A DNA stretch of 64,000 nt, from positions 2,083,001 to 2,147,000 of the forward strand of contig NZ_LT907975.1 of NCBI RefSeq assembly GCF_900217235.1, given 5' to 3'. A model generated the notes under the pieces. That model saw nothing but the letters and a program-made list of their open reading frames with translations. It had not been told where the DNA came from and searched no databases. Positions 1 to 10,600 of the stretch are shown here, piece by piece; position 1 is the first letter of the stretch, and every line of letters begins with the position of its first letter. The position numbers were made by a program, and so were the translations under genes. The stretch is from Pseudodesulfovibrio profundus. GTDB lineage: Bacteria; Desulfobacterota; Desulfovibrionia; Desulfovibrionales; Desulfovibrionaceae.

Positions 1-836
1 CGCAGCCATTGCTTTGTTTGCAGCAGGCCCATCAGGTCGATGGCGCGCTTCAGGGATGTGATTTTGTTTTGCAATCCAATTCCGACAGAGTTGATGTATC
101 GAAGCAGACGATAACTGAGATGCGGGTCGGACTGAAGTATTTCCGAAAGGCGTTTGGGCTCAAATTCCTTGTTGGATAACTCACTCAGCAGCCGGAGCTT
201 TGAGGTTTCGTTGGAGGACAGCTTCCGTCCGGGGATAATTTCCGGCTGGGCAAAGAAAAACCCCTGATACAGAGAAAACCCCAGATCCTTGAGGTCGTTG
301 AAGACCGCCTTGTTTTCCACTTTTTCAGCCAAAAGGTGTTTTTTGGCTTTTCTGAGCGGGTCGATGGTTTGTGCTATTCGCTCCAAATTTCCATCAAATT
401 CGAGGATATCGACTTTTACGATATCAGCCAGGTCGAGAAATGGTTGCAGCTCCGGTTGCCCGAAATAATCATCCACAGCAAGAATATATCCCGATTCCTT
501 GAGGTTTCGCAGGGCTTCAAGGATCTCGGGGCTGGGGCGGACATCCTCGAGAATTTCTATAATGCAGTTGTTTTTGGGTAGGGCATAGGCCGTACCGTCC
601 AGAAGCATTTTTTCGGGAAAGTTGATAAGGACACGCTTTATTCCGTGCATGCTTTCCATGGCCAGTGTCATGCCATCGGCTATTATGGACGAGGTCGCTT
701 CGGAATCATCAATTATGTCGGCGAAATTCTTGTCGCTGCTCCGGAAAAGCAATTCATATCCCCAAATGATTTCATCTGGGCGAAGTACAGGCTGTCTTGC
801 AACAAAAAGCGTCTGATAATGAGAAGGAGTTTCCAT
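1..836 (-). CDS. EAL-HDOD signalling protein (YuxH type), 3' end outside window
   Basis: The minus-strand frame opens with ATG at 836 and stays open to base 1, giving about 278 residues. The N-terminal ~200 residues are an EAL-like domain (early GYELLFRS in place of a strict EAL, then INFPE, IIEILED, AVDDY, VKVD, LAEKVE and YQGFFF). A HDOD domain begins near residue 200 (SELSNKEF, LRYINS, KRAIDLMG). EAL-HDOD proteins are usually signalling scaffolds; whether this one cleaves or only binds c-di-GMP cannot be told from sequence. No strong Shine-Dalgarno is visible before the ATG. It points the same way as the two HD proteins upstream, so a shared signalling locus is plausible. Confidence 0.85.
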   Translation of the reverse strand, partial: METPSHYQTLFVARQPVLRPDEIIWGYELLFRSSDKNFADIIDDSEATSSIIADGMTLAMESMHGIKRVLINFPEKMLLDGTAYALPKNNCIIEILEDVRPSPEILEALRNLKESGYILAVDDYFGQPELQPFLDLADIVKVDILEFDGNLERIAQTIDPLRKAKKHLLAEKVENKAVFNDLKDLGFSLYQGFFFAQPEIIPGRKLSSNETSKLRLLSELSNKEFEPKRLSEILQSDPHLSYRLLRYINSVGIGLQNKITSLKRAIDLMGLLQTKQWL

Positions 837-911
837 TAATATACAGTAGTATAAAAACTGCTGTATGAAAATGATAATAACATGTGGTTGGAGTCGTGTT
901 CCTATCGAATA

Positions 912-1817
912 CTACTCTGTATATGCGCTGAGGTTGTTACGCCGTAACGCGTTGGTGAAACAGTCTATATCATCACCACAACTGTTGAGGATGGTTTCCA
1001 GAAACTCGAGATTCCTGTCTATGGCTTCTCGGTAGAAATCCTTTTCGACCGACCACCGGGAGCGGAAATAGGAAATCATGAACATATCCGCCTGTCCCAG
1101 TGCTTCCTTCAGTCGCTTTTGTGCGACGTCGCGATAAAAAGTCGTCGTTTTCTGCAGCAAATCATAGGGGGTGTCGTAGCCTGGGATGCCGGCTTCCTCG
1201 AACTCCTGAAAGAGCAGGATCAATTTCTCAAGATAGTATCGATCGGCCAGCTGTGCCAGCAGGTCTCCGGCGCCGACGCATTGCCCTATCATGCGCATTT
1301 CAGGGGAGCGAAAAGGCACTGTGTTTACTTGGCAGTCAAGGGACGTGCAATGGATGCACTGGGCGATGTCCTCAAGGTCTTCCTCCGGAAGGCTGTCGCC
1401 AAGGTTGCTTAACATGAACTGTATGGATCGTTCCTCGTGACCGACCATGTGTTTTGCACCGGTCCCGCCCTCATCGTCAGCTGTCTGAATGAGTCCGACA
1501 TCATGAAAGATGGCCGCCAACAGTCCCTTGAGTACCGTGAGCCGGTCGAATGCATGTCCTTCGGCCATTGCACCGCAAATAAGGCGGCCTGTGGCCAGAG
1601 TCACGGCGCACGTGTGTTCGAAGTCGTGGTATTTGGTATTGCTTGCCTTGTATCCGGGATATTCGCCACAAAAGAGATTCCTGACATCAGTAAAGACGAG
1701 TCGAAACAGGGGATCCTGAAAATCGGGAAGAAACAGGGACAGAGATATCTCTATGTCACGGATAACGCATTCAGCGTCTGTGGGGTCGACGAAATCGTAG
1801 AGTTTTTTGTCGTTCAT
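912..1817 (-). CDS. HD-domain phosphohydrolase (cyclic nucleotide PDE-like)
   Basis: 301 aa from the ATG at 1817, chosen because CAGGA lies just before it and because the longer frame (to 1892) would overlap the upstream gene by 53 bases. Metal-binding residues of a class I PDE-type HD fold are visible: YHDFEH near residues 63-68, an HD pair at about 105-106, and further histidines near 123-127. The C-terminal half is helical with no other domain recognised. It starts 22 bases after the GAF/HD-GYP gene and is very likely co-transcribed. Substrate is unknown; a cyclic (di)nucleotide is the natural guess from fold and neighbours. Confidence 0.8.
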   Translation of the reverse strand: MNDKKLYDFVDPTDAECVIRDIEISLSLFLPDFQDPLFRLVFTDVRNLFCGEYPGYKASNTKYHDFEHTCAVTLATGRLICGAMAEGHAFDRLTVLKGLLAAIFHDVGLIQTADDEGGTGAKHMVGHEERSIQFMLSNLGDSLPEEDLEDIAQCIHCTSLDCQVNTVPFRSPEMRMIGQCVGAGDLLAQLADRYYLEKLILLFQEFEEAGIPGYDTPYDLLQKTTTFYRDVAQKRLKEALGQADMFMISYFRSRWSVEKDFYREAIDRNLEFLETILNSCGDDIDCFTNALRRNNLSAYTE

Positions 1818-1839
1818 GGTGAATCCTGTCTGTGGCTTT

Positions 1840-3057
1840 TTAGGTGTCCTGAAAGCGGCGCTGAATGGCTTTAATGACGTCAAAAATCTCAAAGAAGATT
1901 TCCACTATTTCAGGGTCGAAGTGGGAACCGGCTTTTTCTTCGAGAATTCTCAAGCACTTCTCTTCCGGGTAGGCTTCCTTGTAGGACCTGGCACTGGCGA
2001 GTGCGTCGAAAACATCCGCTACAGCGCAAATTCGGGCGCTGAGGGGGATTTCCTCGCCCATGATGGGCTTGTTGTCTGGTGTGGCAGGGGCAGCAGGCCG
2101 GCCAGGGTATCCTGCCCCGTCCCATCGTTCGTGATGTCCGAGGATGATCTCCTTGCTCATGGCGTCCAAGTTGCTTCTCTCGTTATTGAAAAGGCGAGCG
2201 CCCAAAAGGGTGTGCTGCTGCATGACGGCATACTCTTCCGGTGTGAGTTTGGCGGGTTTTTTGAGAATGGCGTCAGGAATGCCAACCTTGCCGATGTCGT
2301 GTAGCATGGCGGCGAGCCGGATATTGTCCCGTTGGCGTTTGATTTCCTTGGGCTTGTGTCCACGACGCGCCGCCCAGGCTCCATACATCTCGGCACAGAA
2401 TGCCCCGACCCGTTGTACATGGGCTCCGGTTTCCATCGGATCACGCAATTCTGCCATGCGCATCATTCGCAGGATCAGCTCCCTGTTCATGATGCCTCGT
2501 TCGATGGCTACTGCGGCATTGTTGCAGAAAAGGGGAACATAGGTCGTGTCATCATTGGAAAAGGGGACTGTCTTTCCTGAGTCGTCACGAGCGTTGATGA
2601 GCTGCATGACACCGACCAGACGGCTTTCCTGTGCCAGCAGGGGGATGGTCAGCAAAGACGTTGTTCTGTAGCCCGATTTGTTGTCAAAATCCTTGTTGAA
2701 GGCGTACGGCAGGGTGGGGGAGATGTCGTACGCATCTGGAATGCTGAGGCTCTTCTTGGTCTTTGCCACATAGCCCACGATGGATTGTTCGCTGATAGGA
2801 AGGGTGAAATTCTGATAGAGAGCCGTTTGTGATGTCTGTTCATCAAACAGTGTGTCATTCTGAACATAGCTGAATGTCAGATGATTATCTTCGACCAGAA
2901 AAATCGAGCCTGCATCGGCATTGGCGAATTCCCGGGAATCAAGCAGTATTTTGTCAAGGATACTGTCAACATCATTGAGGTTATTGATTTCGTCGATATT
3001 GCGTAATATCGTCAAAACCGGGGCTTTGTCTTTGGGGCTCTCTCGATCGTCGGGCAT
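1840..3057 (-). CDS. GAF and HD-GYP domain protein, probable c-di-GMP phosphodiesterase
   Basis: 405 aa. Residues ~20-190 form a GAF sensor domain. The C-terminal part is an HD-GYP domain with HDIGK at 253-257, HHERWDG from 308 and GYP at 316-318, followed by the usual ADVFDAL segment near 347. HD-GYP proteins hydrolyse c-di-GMP, and all the hallmark residues are present, so activity is likely. There is no membrane segment, so the ligand sensed by GAF is cytoplasmic. First gene of a minus-strand run with the HD protein and possibly the EAL-HDOD gene. Confidence 0.9.
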   Translation of the reverse strand: MPDDRESPKDKAPVLTILRNIDEINNLNDVDSILDKILLDSREFANADAGSIFLVEDNHLTFSYVQNDTLFDEQTSQTALYQNFTLPISEQSIVGYVAKTKKSLSIPDAYDISPTLPYAFNKDFDNKSGYRTTSLLTIPLLAQESRLVGVMQLINARDDSGKTVPFSNDDTTYVPLFCNNAAVAIERGIMNRELILRMMRMAELRDPMETGAHVQRVGAFCAEMYGAWAARRGHKPKEIKRQRDNIRLAAMLHDIGKVGIPDAILKKPAKLTPEEYAVMQQHTLLGARLFNNERSNLDAMSKEIILGHHERWDGAGYPGRPAAPATPDNKPIMGEEIPLSARICAVADVFDALASARSYKEAYPEEKCLRILEEKAGSHFDPEIVEIFFEIFDVIKAIQRRFQDT

Positions 3058-3186
3058 ATCTTTCTCCGTTATTACCAGTAGTAATTGCCCAAATGACGGG
3101 AAAAATCAATATGCGCCTGCCATCGATCCGGTTCGTCGTGATAATTTCGTACAGTGCTAACTTTATCTTCACAGGGAGATGCGGGA

Positions 3187-4626
3187 ATGGGAAATGTTCT
3201 TGGACGCATAACCGACTACCATGCTGAAACTTCACACCAGCGGGGGAAACTGTTCGGACGAAAGCTGGACAGGTCCGAATTCCCGGTCCCTTTCAAGAAG
3301 TATCAAGGCCTTCCTGTGTTCTCTCTGCCTGAGCAGCCACGTATGCCACGCAAGCATCTGGACTTGGCGTTGCAGCCCGGAGTGCAGTCCTCGAAATGTG
3401 ACATCAACATCGTTTCATCCATTTGTCGTCTTTCCTGCGGGGTAAGTCGAACACGCACATACGCAGACGGCACCGTGTTTCATTACAGGACCGTTGCTTC
3501 CGCCGGCGGCCTGTATCCTGCCGAGCTGTATCTGGCCCTGCAAAACATACGTGGAATCGAGGATGGCCTGTATCACTATTCACCGCATGTCCATGCTTTG
3601 ACCCAGTTGCGTCGCGGTTATGCCTTCAGCATTCTTCGTGGGAACGATCCGATTATCCGCGGTTACATTTCTTCCATATACCATCGGAGCAGTTGGAAGT
3701 ATGGGCAGCGGGCCTATCGCTACTGCCTGCTTGATGCCGGTCATCTGCTGGAGAACAGCATACTGGCGGGCCGACTGTTTGGTCTGCCATCCAAGGCCGA
3801 TCTTGATTTCAACGACAGAAAGGTCAACGACTACCTTTGTCTGGATGCGCAATATGAAGCGTGCCTGGCCATGGTTCACTTTGTGGGGTGCAGTGCCGCG
3901 ACAGAGGTAGATGAATCCATCGTGCAGACAGGTGATGATATAAGACAGTTCAGTCGATCGGCCCCTGTTGCCAAAGCTCCCAGCGAATTGCTCGAAGCGC
4001 ATCGTTTGACATCGAGCTTTGCCCGGTGTCCGGTCAGGCCACCTGCTCCCGCTCCAGAGGGCGGGATCAGCCTCAAGCCGCCTGTAATCGACAAGCGGGC
4101 GACCACCGCTATCCTTGAGCGTCGATCAAGCCGCAACTTCGTTCCCCGCTCTATTCCCGCGGCTCCTCTCAAGGATATCGTTTCCTTTCTGTGCCTCGAT
4201 GTCCCGCCGGTATGCATGGATGCCGTTCGTGTGGGGTTTCTGGCTGCCGAGCACAGCGAGTTTGCGCCTGGGCAATACCGCATCCATCGACCGAGTAGCT
4301 CCTACCATCTCGTTCAATCGGGCAATTATATGGCAGAATCAGCCAGGGTGTGTCTTGATCAGCAGTGGTTGAGCAATGCCGCCGCACACTTTGTTTTTAC
4401 AGCGGATATTGAAAGCCTGAACAAGCACTGCGGACCGCGGGCCTATCGTTATGCCCAGCTTCAGGCTGGCAGGCTCGGACAGCGGATTTATGTGGCAGCA
4501 CAAGCGAAAGGGCTGGGAGCCTGTGGCATAGGGGCATTCTTTGATGACGAGGCTGCGGGGCTCTTGTCGCTACCACCTGGGCAGGTGTTGTTGTACTTGG
4601 TTGCAGTCGGCCCGGTTCAGCGCTGA
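3187..4626 (+). CDS. SagB/ThcOx-type nitroreductase-family oxidoreductase (two-domain)
   Basis: 479 aa from ATG 3187 (GGGAG lies upstream; an in-frame GTG at 3154 is the alternative). Two tandem nitroreductase-fold halves: the first has VASAGGLYPAELYLAL and DAGHLLEN, the second the FMN-phosphate-binding RRSSRNF followed by PRAYRYAQLQAGRLGQ. These are SagB-type dehydrogenase features; characterised relatives are FMN-dependent azoline oxidases in thiazole/oxazole peptide pathways. No cyclodehydratase or precursor peptide is visible nearby, so it may act on another substrate. It stands alone between convergent signalling genes. Confidence 0.85.
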   Translation: MGNVLGRITDYHAETSHQRGKLFGRKLDRSEFPVPFKKYQGLPVFSLPEQPRMPRKHLDLALQPGVQSSKCDINIVSSICRLSCGVSRTRTYADGTVFHYRTVASAGGLYPAELYLALQNIRGIEDGLYHYSPHVHALTQLRRGYAFSILRGNDPIIRGYISSIYHRSSWKYGQRAYRYCLLDAGHLLENSILAGRLFGLPSKADLDFNDRKVNDYLCLDAQYEACLAMVHFVGCSAATEVDESIVQTGDDIRQFSRSAPVAKAPSELLEAHRLTSSFARCPVRPPAPAPEGGISLKPPVIDKRATTAILERRSSRNFVPRSIPAAPLKDIVSFLCLDVPPVCMDAVRVGFLAAEHSEFAPGQYRIHRPSSSYHLVQSGNYMAESARVCLDQQWLSNAAAHFVFTADIESLNKHCGPRAYRYAQLQAGRLGQRIYVAAQAKGLGACGIGAFFDDEAAGLLSLPPGQVLLYLVAVGPVQR

Positions 4627-4632
4627 CACGAG

Positions 4633-5049
4633 CTAAGAGGTGGGCTCTTGGTCCTGTGAGCGGATGTGCTGTGCCAACTTCATGTCGCTGTGGGCCACAT
4701 GATTGACCAGCCATTTCCTCAGTGTTTCCAAGAGGCTCTCGGCAGCCACGGTTTCCCCGCTTTCAAGACGCTTCAGGAAATCATGTATTTGATCGCGGAT
4801 GTATTGGTGCGATTTGCGTTGAGAGTCCAACCCGTCATATTCATATTCTTCCATGAGCAGTTCTTCATCTCGGAAATGGTAATCAGTGTAATCGACGAGT
4901 TCCTGGCATACTTCCAGAAGCAGATCATTATGGACACCTGATGCGATGGCTGAGCGCAGGTTGTTCGTCAAATGCACAAGCCACTTGTGTTGTTCGTCGA
5001 TTGGTTTGACACCGAGATTCAGCTGACTGCTCCAGACGAGTTTCTTCAT
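4633..5049 (-). CDS. Bacteriohemerythrin
   Basis: 138 aa, the standard single-domain length. The diiron ligands are all present: H21, H58 and E62 (HFRDEE), H81, H117 and D122. Such proteins reversibly bind O2 and, in microaerophiles and anaerobes, are thought to store, deliver or scavenge oxygen, or to sense it. Start supported by GGAG upstream. Convergent with the SagB-like gene, with 6 bases between stop codons. Confidence 0.93.
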   Translation of the reverse strand: MKKLVWSSQLNLGVKPIDEQHKWLVHLTNNLRSAIASGVHNDLLLEVCQELVDYTDYHFRDEELLMEEYEYDGLDSQRKSHQYIRDQIHDFLKRLESGETVAAESLLETLRKWLVNHVAHSDMKLAQHIRSQDQEPTS

Positions 5050-5117
5050 GGCTCCATCCTATGGTTCATCAGGATTGAAAACAATACAGGTGAAGAGACC
5101 TCCCTGCCGACCAGGTC

Positions 5118-6401
5118 TTACTGAGTATTTATGGGCAGGGTGAAAATGAACTTGCTTCCCTTGCCCAGAGGGGCCTCGACCCAAATATGACCAAAGTGGT
5201 CTTCAATGATGTTGCGGGAGATGGGGAGCCCCAGGCCGGTTCCTCTGGGGCGGTCCGAGAGCGTTGTTTCCACTTGCGTGAACTTGTCGAAAATGGAAGA
5301 GCGCATGTCTTCGGGGATGCCCATGCCGGTATCGGTTACACTGACTCTGATATGGTCGGCCACACGGCGGGCTCGGCAAGTAACCGTGCCGGATTCCGTG
5401 AACTTCACAGCGTTGGAAAAAAGATTGACCATGACTTGAACGAGCCGGTTTTCGTCTGCCACTATCATGGGCATATCGGGTTCGATCTCCGCCAGCAGGG
5501 GCAGCCCGGAGTCCATGAACAGACCGCTCGATACCTCAATGGATCGCTGGATGAAGTCGTTGGGGGATACAGGGCTTTTGTTGTAGTCCACCTTGTTTGC
5601 TTCCATCTTGGCGAGATCAAGGACATCGTTGATGAGGGCTGTCAGTCGCTCGCCCTCAGATATGATAATGTTGATATTCTTGAAAATATCAGCAAGGTCT
5701 TTATCCGATTTGGGATCGGAGAGCTTTTCCAGTGCAGGCTCTATGGAACCTTGTAGTTTCTTGCGGATGATCTTGGCAAAACCGAGTACGGACGTCAGCG
5801 GGGTCCGTAGCTCATGTGAAACCATGGATAGAAATTCGGTTTTGACTTGATTGGCGTTGTCCAGTTCTCTTGTCCGTTCGCGAACCCTGATTTCCAATTC
5901 ATCATGGCTTTGACGCAGCGCTTCTTCAGTCCGCTTGCGTTCGGATATGTCGCGAGCAACGATCACCGTTCGGTTTTTGCCCTGATGTTCAGCTGTTCTG
6001 AGGGAAATTTCCACTGGCTTGGAGTCGCAGCCTGAGCATGTCGGACAGCGGAATTCGGTTTCGAGGCTGAGACTCTGGCTGGAGTGGAGCAGGTTGTTTG
6101 CGTAGCGGGCAATGTGTTCGGGCAGAAGGTCTTTGAACGGTTTGCCTGTCAATGATTGCGCAGGGCAGCCGAGCATTGCCTCGGTGGAGCCGGAGGCGTC
6201 GAGTATGGTCCCTGATTCGGTATCAACAACAAGTATCGAATCGGAAACACTGTCGAGCAATGCACGGAAAAGCTCAAGTTCATCAAGGCGAGATTTGAGC
6301 TCCGGGTAATAGCTCTTGCTGATAGACCGCTTGCCAAGTCCGATGAGCTTTTCGCGCTCACCGATCTGGTCAATCGGTTGGTTGTCAGCAGGCTTTTTCA
6401 T
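5118..6401 (-). CDS. PAS-domain sensor histidine kinase
   Basis: 427 aa from ATG 6401 (MKKPADN); AGGAAGAGG lies upstream, and an earlier start at 6470 would reach far into the ErcA-like gene. A PAS domain covers ~45-150, a coiled linker follows, then a HisKA box with SHELRTP (H196) and a HATPase_c domain with N, DTGMGIP and GTGLGLP boxes. No membrane helix, so soluble. The start overlaps the end of the ErcA-like gene by 17 bases, indicating translational coupling. CPTCSGC in the PAS region could bind a metal or sense redox; that is inference. Confidence 0.88.
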   Translation of the reverse strand: MKKPADNQPIDQIGEREKLIGLGKRSISKSYYPELKSRLDELELFRALLDSVSDSILVVDTESGTILDASGSTEAMLGCPAQSLTGKPFKDLLPEHIARYANNLLHSSQSLSLETEFRCPTCSGCDSKPVEISLRTAEHQGKNRTVIVARDISERKRTEEALRQSHDELEIRVRERTRELDNANQVKTEFLSMVSHELRTPLTSVLGFAKIIRKKLQGSIEPALEKLSDPKSDKDLADIFKNINIIISEGERLTALINDVLDLAKMEANKVDYNKSPVSPNDFIQRSIEVSSGLFMDSGLPLLAEIEPDMPMIVADENRLVQVMVNLFSNAVKFTESGTVTCRARRVADHIRVSVTDTGMGIPEDMRSSIFDKFTQVETTLSDRPRGTGLGLPISRNIIEDHFGHIWVEAPLGKGSKFIFTLPINTQ

Positions 6402-7554
6402 AAATGCTGATGACCTCTTCCTGTGTTGGTTGCTTGGGATTGGTGAGCATGCAGGCATCGGCCAATGCATTCTCGGCGAGCTGGGGCAGCGCCTCGGGGG
6501 TAACGCCTAATGTGTTGAGCCGTACTGTTACATCCGATTTTCGCTTCAACTCACGGAAAGCCAAAAGGGTGGCATCCCGTACCTCGTCCAAGGGCGCATC
6601 TGCCGGCATATTCTGCCCGAGAGCGTTGCCAAGTTGACGGTATTTGTCCGGTTCGGCCTCGAAATTGTAATCGACGACATGGTCCAAAAGGATGGCATTG
6701 CACAACCCGTGGGGGGCATCCAGCAGACCACCCAGGCTATGGGCCATGGCGTGAACAGCTCCGAGTATCGCATTGGAAAAGGCAAGCCCGGCATAGGTGG
6801 AGGCCAGCATCATGCCGGTGCGGGCTTCGATGTTATCTGGTTGCTCTATGGCTCGGAGAAGGTGGATATTGATCAGCCGCACGGCCTCGATTGCGTGGAG
6901 ATCGGTGACTGCGGAGCTGGCATTGGATACGAAGGCTTCCGTGGCGTGAGTCAGGGCGTCCAGTCCGGTGTGAGCAGTCAACTCTCTGCTCATGGTTGCC
7001 GTCAACATCGGGTCGATGAGGGCGACATCAGGAATCATCGTCTTGGAGACAATGGCTATTTTCACTTTACGCTCTATGGCGTTGATAATGCAAAACTGGG
7101 AGATGTCGGCCGCGGTGCCTGCTGTCGTGGGGATGCAGATCAATGGAGGGCCGGGATGCCCGACTCTATCTACGCCTTCAAATTCGAGCACATGCTGGTC
7201 ATTGGTGCAAACAATGCCAATGGCCTTGGCGCAGTCCATGGGGCTACCGCCGCCCACAGCGACAATGGCGTCGCATCCGGTCTGCCGGTAGAGCTCTGCA
7301 CCGGCCATGACTTCGCCGTCACGCGGGTTGGGTGTGACTCCTGTGTACGGTACGGCTTGGACACCTTCCTCTCGAAGGCTGTCGATGACTTGTCCCAGCG
7401 TTCCGATTTCCTCAAGGACAGGACCGGAAACGACCAACGCCTTTTTGATGGAAAGATTGGCTGCATACTGTCCGGTCAGTTGCGCAGCGCCGGGACCGAA
7501 AATGAATTCGGGCGCTACGAACTTCCGTAGTTTCATGAGATCGACTTGGGCCAT
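6385..7554 (-). CDS. ercA: ErcA-like iron-containing alcohol dehydrogenase homologue
   Basis: 389 aa; AGGAGG sits 5 bases before the ATG. The nucleotide-binding GGGSPMD is at 101-107. All four iron ligands of group III ADHs are present: D199 and H203 (GLDALTHATE), H268 (HAMAH) and H282 (PHGLCNA). The overall pattern (LRKFVAPE, TPNPRD, EVMAGAELYR, ADISQF, TNPKQPT) resembles ErcA, which in pseudomonads works with sensor kinases in alcohol-oxidation regulation. It lies between a large hybrid kinase and a soluble histidine kinase, which fits an ErcA-type signalling role, but a plain catalytic role is possible because the ligands are intact. Confidence 0.85.
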   Translation of the reverse strand: MAQVDLMKLRKFVAPEFIFGPGAAQLTGQYAANLSIKKALVVSGPVLEEIGTLGQVIDSLREEGVQAVPYTGVTPNPRDGEVMAGAELYRQTGCDAIVAVGGGSPMDCAKAIGIVCTNDQHVLEFEGVDRVGHPGPPLICIPTTAGTAADISQFCIINAIERKVKIAIVSKTMIPDVALIDPMLTATMSRELTAHTGLDALTHATEAFVSNASSAVTDLHAIEAVRLINIHLLRAIEQPDNIEARTGMMLASTYAGLAFSNAILGAVHAMAHSLGGLLDAPHGLCNAILLDHVVDYNFEAEPDKYRQLGNALGQNMPADAPLDEVRDATLLAFRELKRKSDVTVRLNTLGVTPEALPQLAENALADACMLTNPKQPTQEEVISIYEKAC

Positions 7555-7650
7555 GTATTCCTCCTGTTCCTAGGAGAGTGCTGAACTGTGCCTGATCCTG
7601 CTAGTTATCACTGTTGGATACAATGGGTAATTATAAGTTGAAATAATATC

Positions 7651-10600
7651 TTAGCTTCCATCGATGAGTTTCAGCAAGCGTTGAGTCTCATTCGTCAAAT
7701 CATTCATGGCGAGAGCTGTTGGCGTTTCCTGCAGGCACTGGTTTTCCACCTCCGCGGCACTTAAGGCAGCTACGTGGGCACCTATGGTCAGGCAGATCGA
7801 TTTGATGATGTTTGCCTGGGTTGCAGCCTCGGAAAGGTCATTATCATCAAGCGCCCCCTGGAGGGTCACAAGACGCCTTTCCATCTCATCTCGTGCCGTG
7901 GCAACAAAGTCCTTGAACATGGTTTCGTCTATGCCGAGGTCTTCCATGGCCTTGTCCGGCGACCATAGAGGCAGCTCATCCCGCATGGTCGGTTCCTGAG
8001 CGGTTGTTGACACTGGTTGAGCCTGCTCTTCTGGCGACTCAATGGAAGGAGCAGCCGTGACAATGTTGAATGTCTTGTCGGGTGCATTGGCCATGAGACG
8101 GTTGATGATGGAAAGCTCATTGAAATCAACAGGTTTTGAGACATAATCGTTCATGCCTGCATCAAGGCTTTTTTCACGAAATTCTTTGAGCGCATGGGCT
8201 GTGACACCGATAATGGGGATATCCGGATCAGGGATGTCGCCGCCGGGTGTGGAAGACCGAATGGCTCGGGTAGCGGAGATGCCGTCCAGAACAGGCATCT
8301 CAATGTCCATGAGGACGAGGTCGAACGGTTCCCGTTTGAGCAGATCAAGGACTTCCAACCCGTTGCCGGCCACGGAGAAGGTGTAACCCATATCTTCAAG
8401 ACGCAAAGTCGTGACCATGACATTCACATCGTTATCTTCGGCCACCAGAACATGCAGCGGACGGTCGAGGGGTTCCACGTGGTTTGAGAGGTCGTCGGTT
8501 CTGGTTGGGCAGGAATGACCCGGCTCCAGCCATGCGGTGAATCGGAATGTGCTTCCCTTGCCGACCTGGCTTTCCACGCAGATGTCACCATCCATGAGCG
8601 CGAGAAGTTCTTTGCAGATGGACAGCCCCAGTCCGGTGCCGCCGAACGCGCGAGTGTTCTGCGAGAACGACTGGAATATGGTGTCGATGAACTCTTCGGG
8701 AATGCCGATGCCGGTATCCTCGACTTCAATGGATATGCCGATGTTTCGCGGATCGGAAGGATCGCGATGGGGGTCCTGCAAGGCGCTGCGCAGTCGTATG
8801 ACGATAGATCCCTTGTGGGTGAATTTGATGGCGTTGCCGACCAGATTCATTATGACCTGTCGGAGGGATAACGGATCGCCCTTCACGCACCTGGGAACAT
8901 CCTCACTGATTTCCAGAGTGACATTCAACCCTTTCTGTTTGCCCTGTAATTCGAGTCCTTTGACCGTTGTTTCTACATGGAAGGGAAGATCGAAGTCGAT
9001 TCGGTCGAGGACCAGCTTCTTGGCTTCGATCTTAGCGAGATCAAGGATGTCGTTAATGATCGATATGAGGTGCCGGGCCGAATCCATGACTGTCTTGAGA
9101 TAGTCGCGCTGCTCTTCTTCCAGCGTCGTTTGCAGCAGGATGTCGGTCATGCCGACGATGGCATTCATGGGGGTTCGAATCTCATGGCTCATGGCGGCAA
9201 GAAATTCGCTTTTTGCGCGGTTGGCGGCTTCGGCGGCTTCACGTGTGCGCACCAGATCTTCCTGGTCTCGTCGGTGGTCCGTGATGTCATCCCATGCCCA
9301 GATAACGCCTTTGTCCAGGCTGTCCTGATCAATGGCCTTGGCGTACATGCGACACCAGACAGTGCCTCCCTGTTTGTTGCGGAAGGCCTGCTCCGTGTTG
9401 AACTCACCTCGCTCCAGCAGGGATATCTTGGAATTCTCCACAAAGTCTTCCACTGCATCAGGGTCGCTCAGCAGGAAGGAAAGCTCGCTGCCTATCAGTT
9501 CATCCGGAGTGTAACCGAAAATTTCAGCGCCACGACGGTTGATGGTGGCGAACACACGGCCACGGGACATGGCGATGCCCATGAGCGAGTTTTCGAGGAT
9601 GGCTTCGAATTTGGACAGGGATTGACGGATACGATTTTCCGATTCCTTGCGAACGGTGATATCGCGCACGTTGGCGAGGATCGCCTCCTGACCGCGAAAG
9701 GCGATGCGGTTGAGGTATACCTCGACATCGAATTCCGTGCCGTCATGGGGGCGTCTGGCCTTCCATTCAAAATATTGGGGGTCGCCGTTGATCACCGAGC
9801 GCCATAACGAAGAGAGGCGGTACACTGCATTGTTACGACTGGAAATGTCTCTGGCAATGGACAGGTCTCCCAGGTCGTCGCGAGAGATATTGTACATCTT
9901 CAGCATGCGTTCGTTGGCGTCAAGGATGGCTCCGGAAGCATTATGAATGAAGATGGCGTCGTGGGAGGCATCAAAGACGGTACGCAACGCTTCTTCTGAC
10001 TCTTTGACCTCGCTGGTGCGCTCCCGTACTCGTTCCTCCAGCATCTGATGGGCGCTGCGCAGTTCCTTTTCTGCCTGGCGTCTGCGGGTGGTGTTGAACA
10101 CGAGGACAAGGATGATGATCATCTGGATGAAGGTGAAGGCAACGCCTGTCCAGATGATTTCGGCGTTTTCAGAATAGATGGAGCTTGGACGGTTGATGAT
10201 TTTGCTGTTGTCGGGCAGCGAATCGATCCGTATGCGATGCTTTTTCAACTGTTCGTAATCAAACATGGGCAGGGAAACGCCCTCGGTGATTACGGGGATG
10301 TCTCCCGGTGAGCGCCCGGCGAGCACGTGCAGGGCGATTTGGGCCATGGTCTGTCCCTGAAAATGCCCACTGGACAACATGCCGCCGACAATGCCGTTGC
10401 CAAGATCGAAATCAAGAACACCGTATATGGGAATCTGAGTCTCGTTGCGAACGGCCTTCAGCACTTCGGAGGTATCGTAAAAGCGCCCGTTTTTATCTCG
10501 GAAATACAACCCGTACAAGATGAGGGATTTGCCAGGAAGACTGCGGACGTCTTTCAACAGCTCCTGCAGGTCGAGATTATCCGAATAACGTATGGATATT

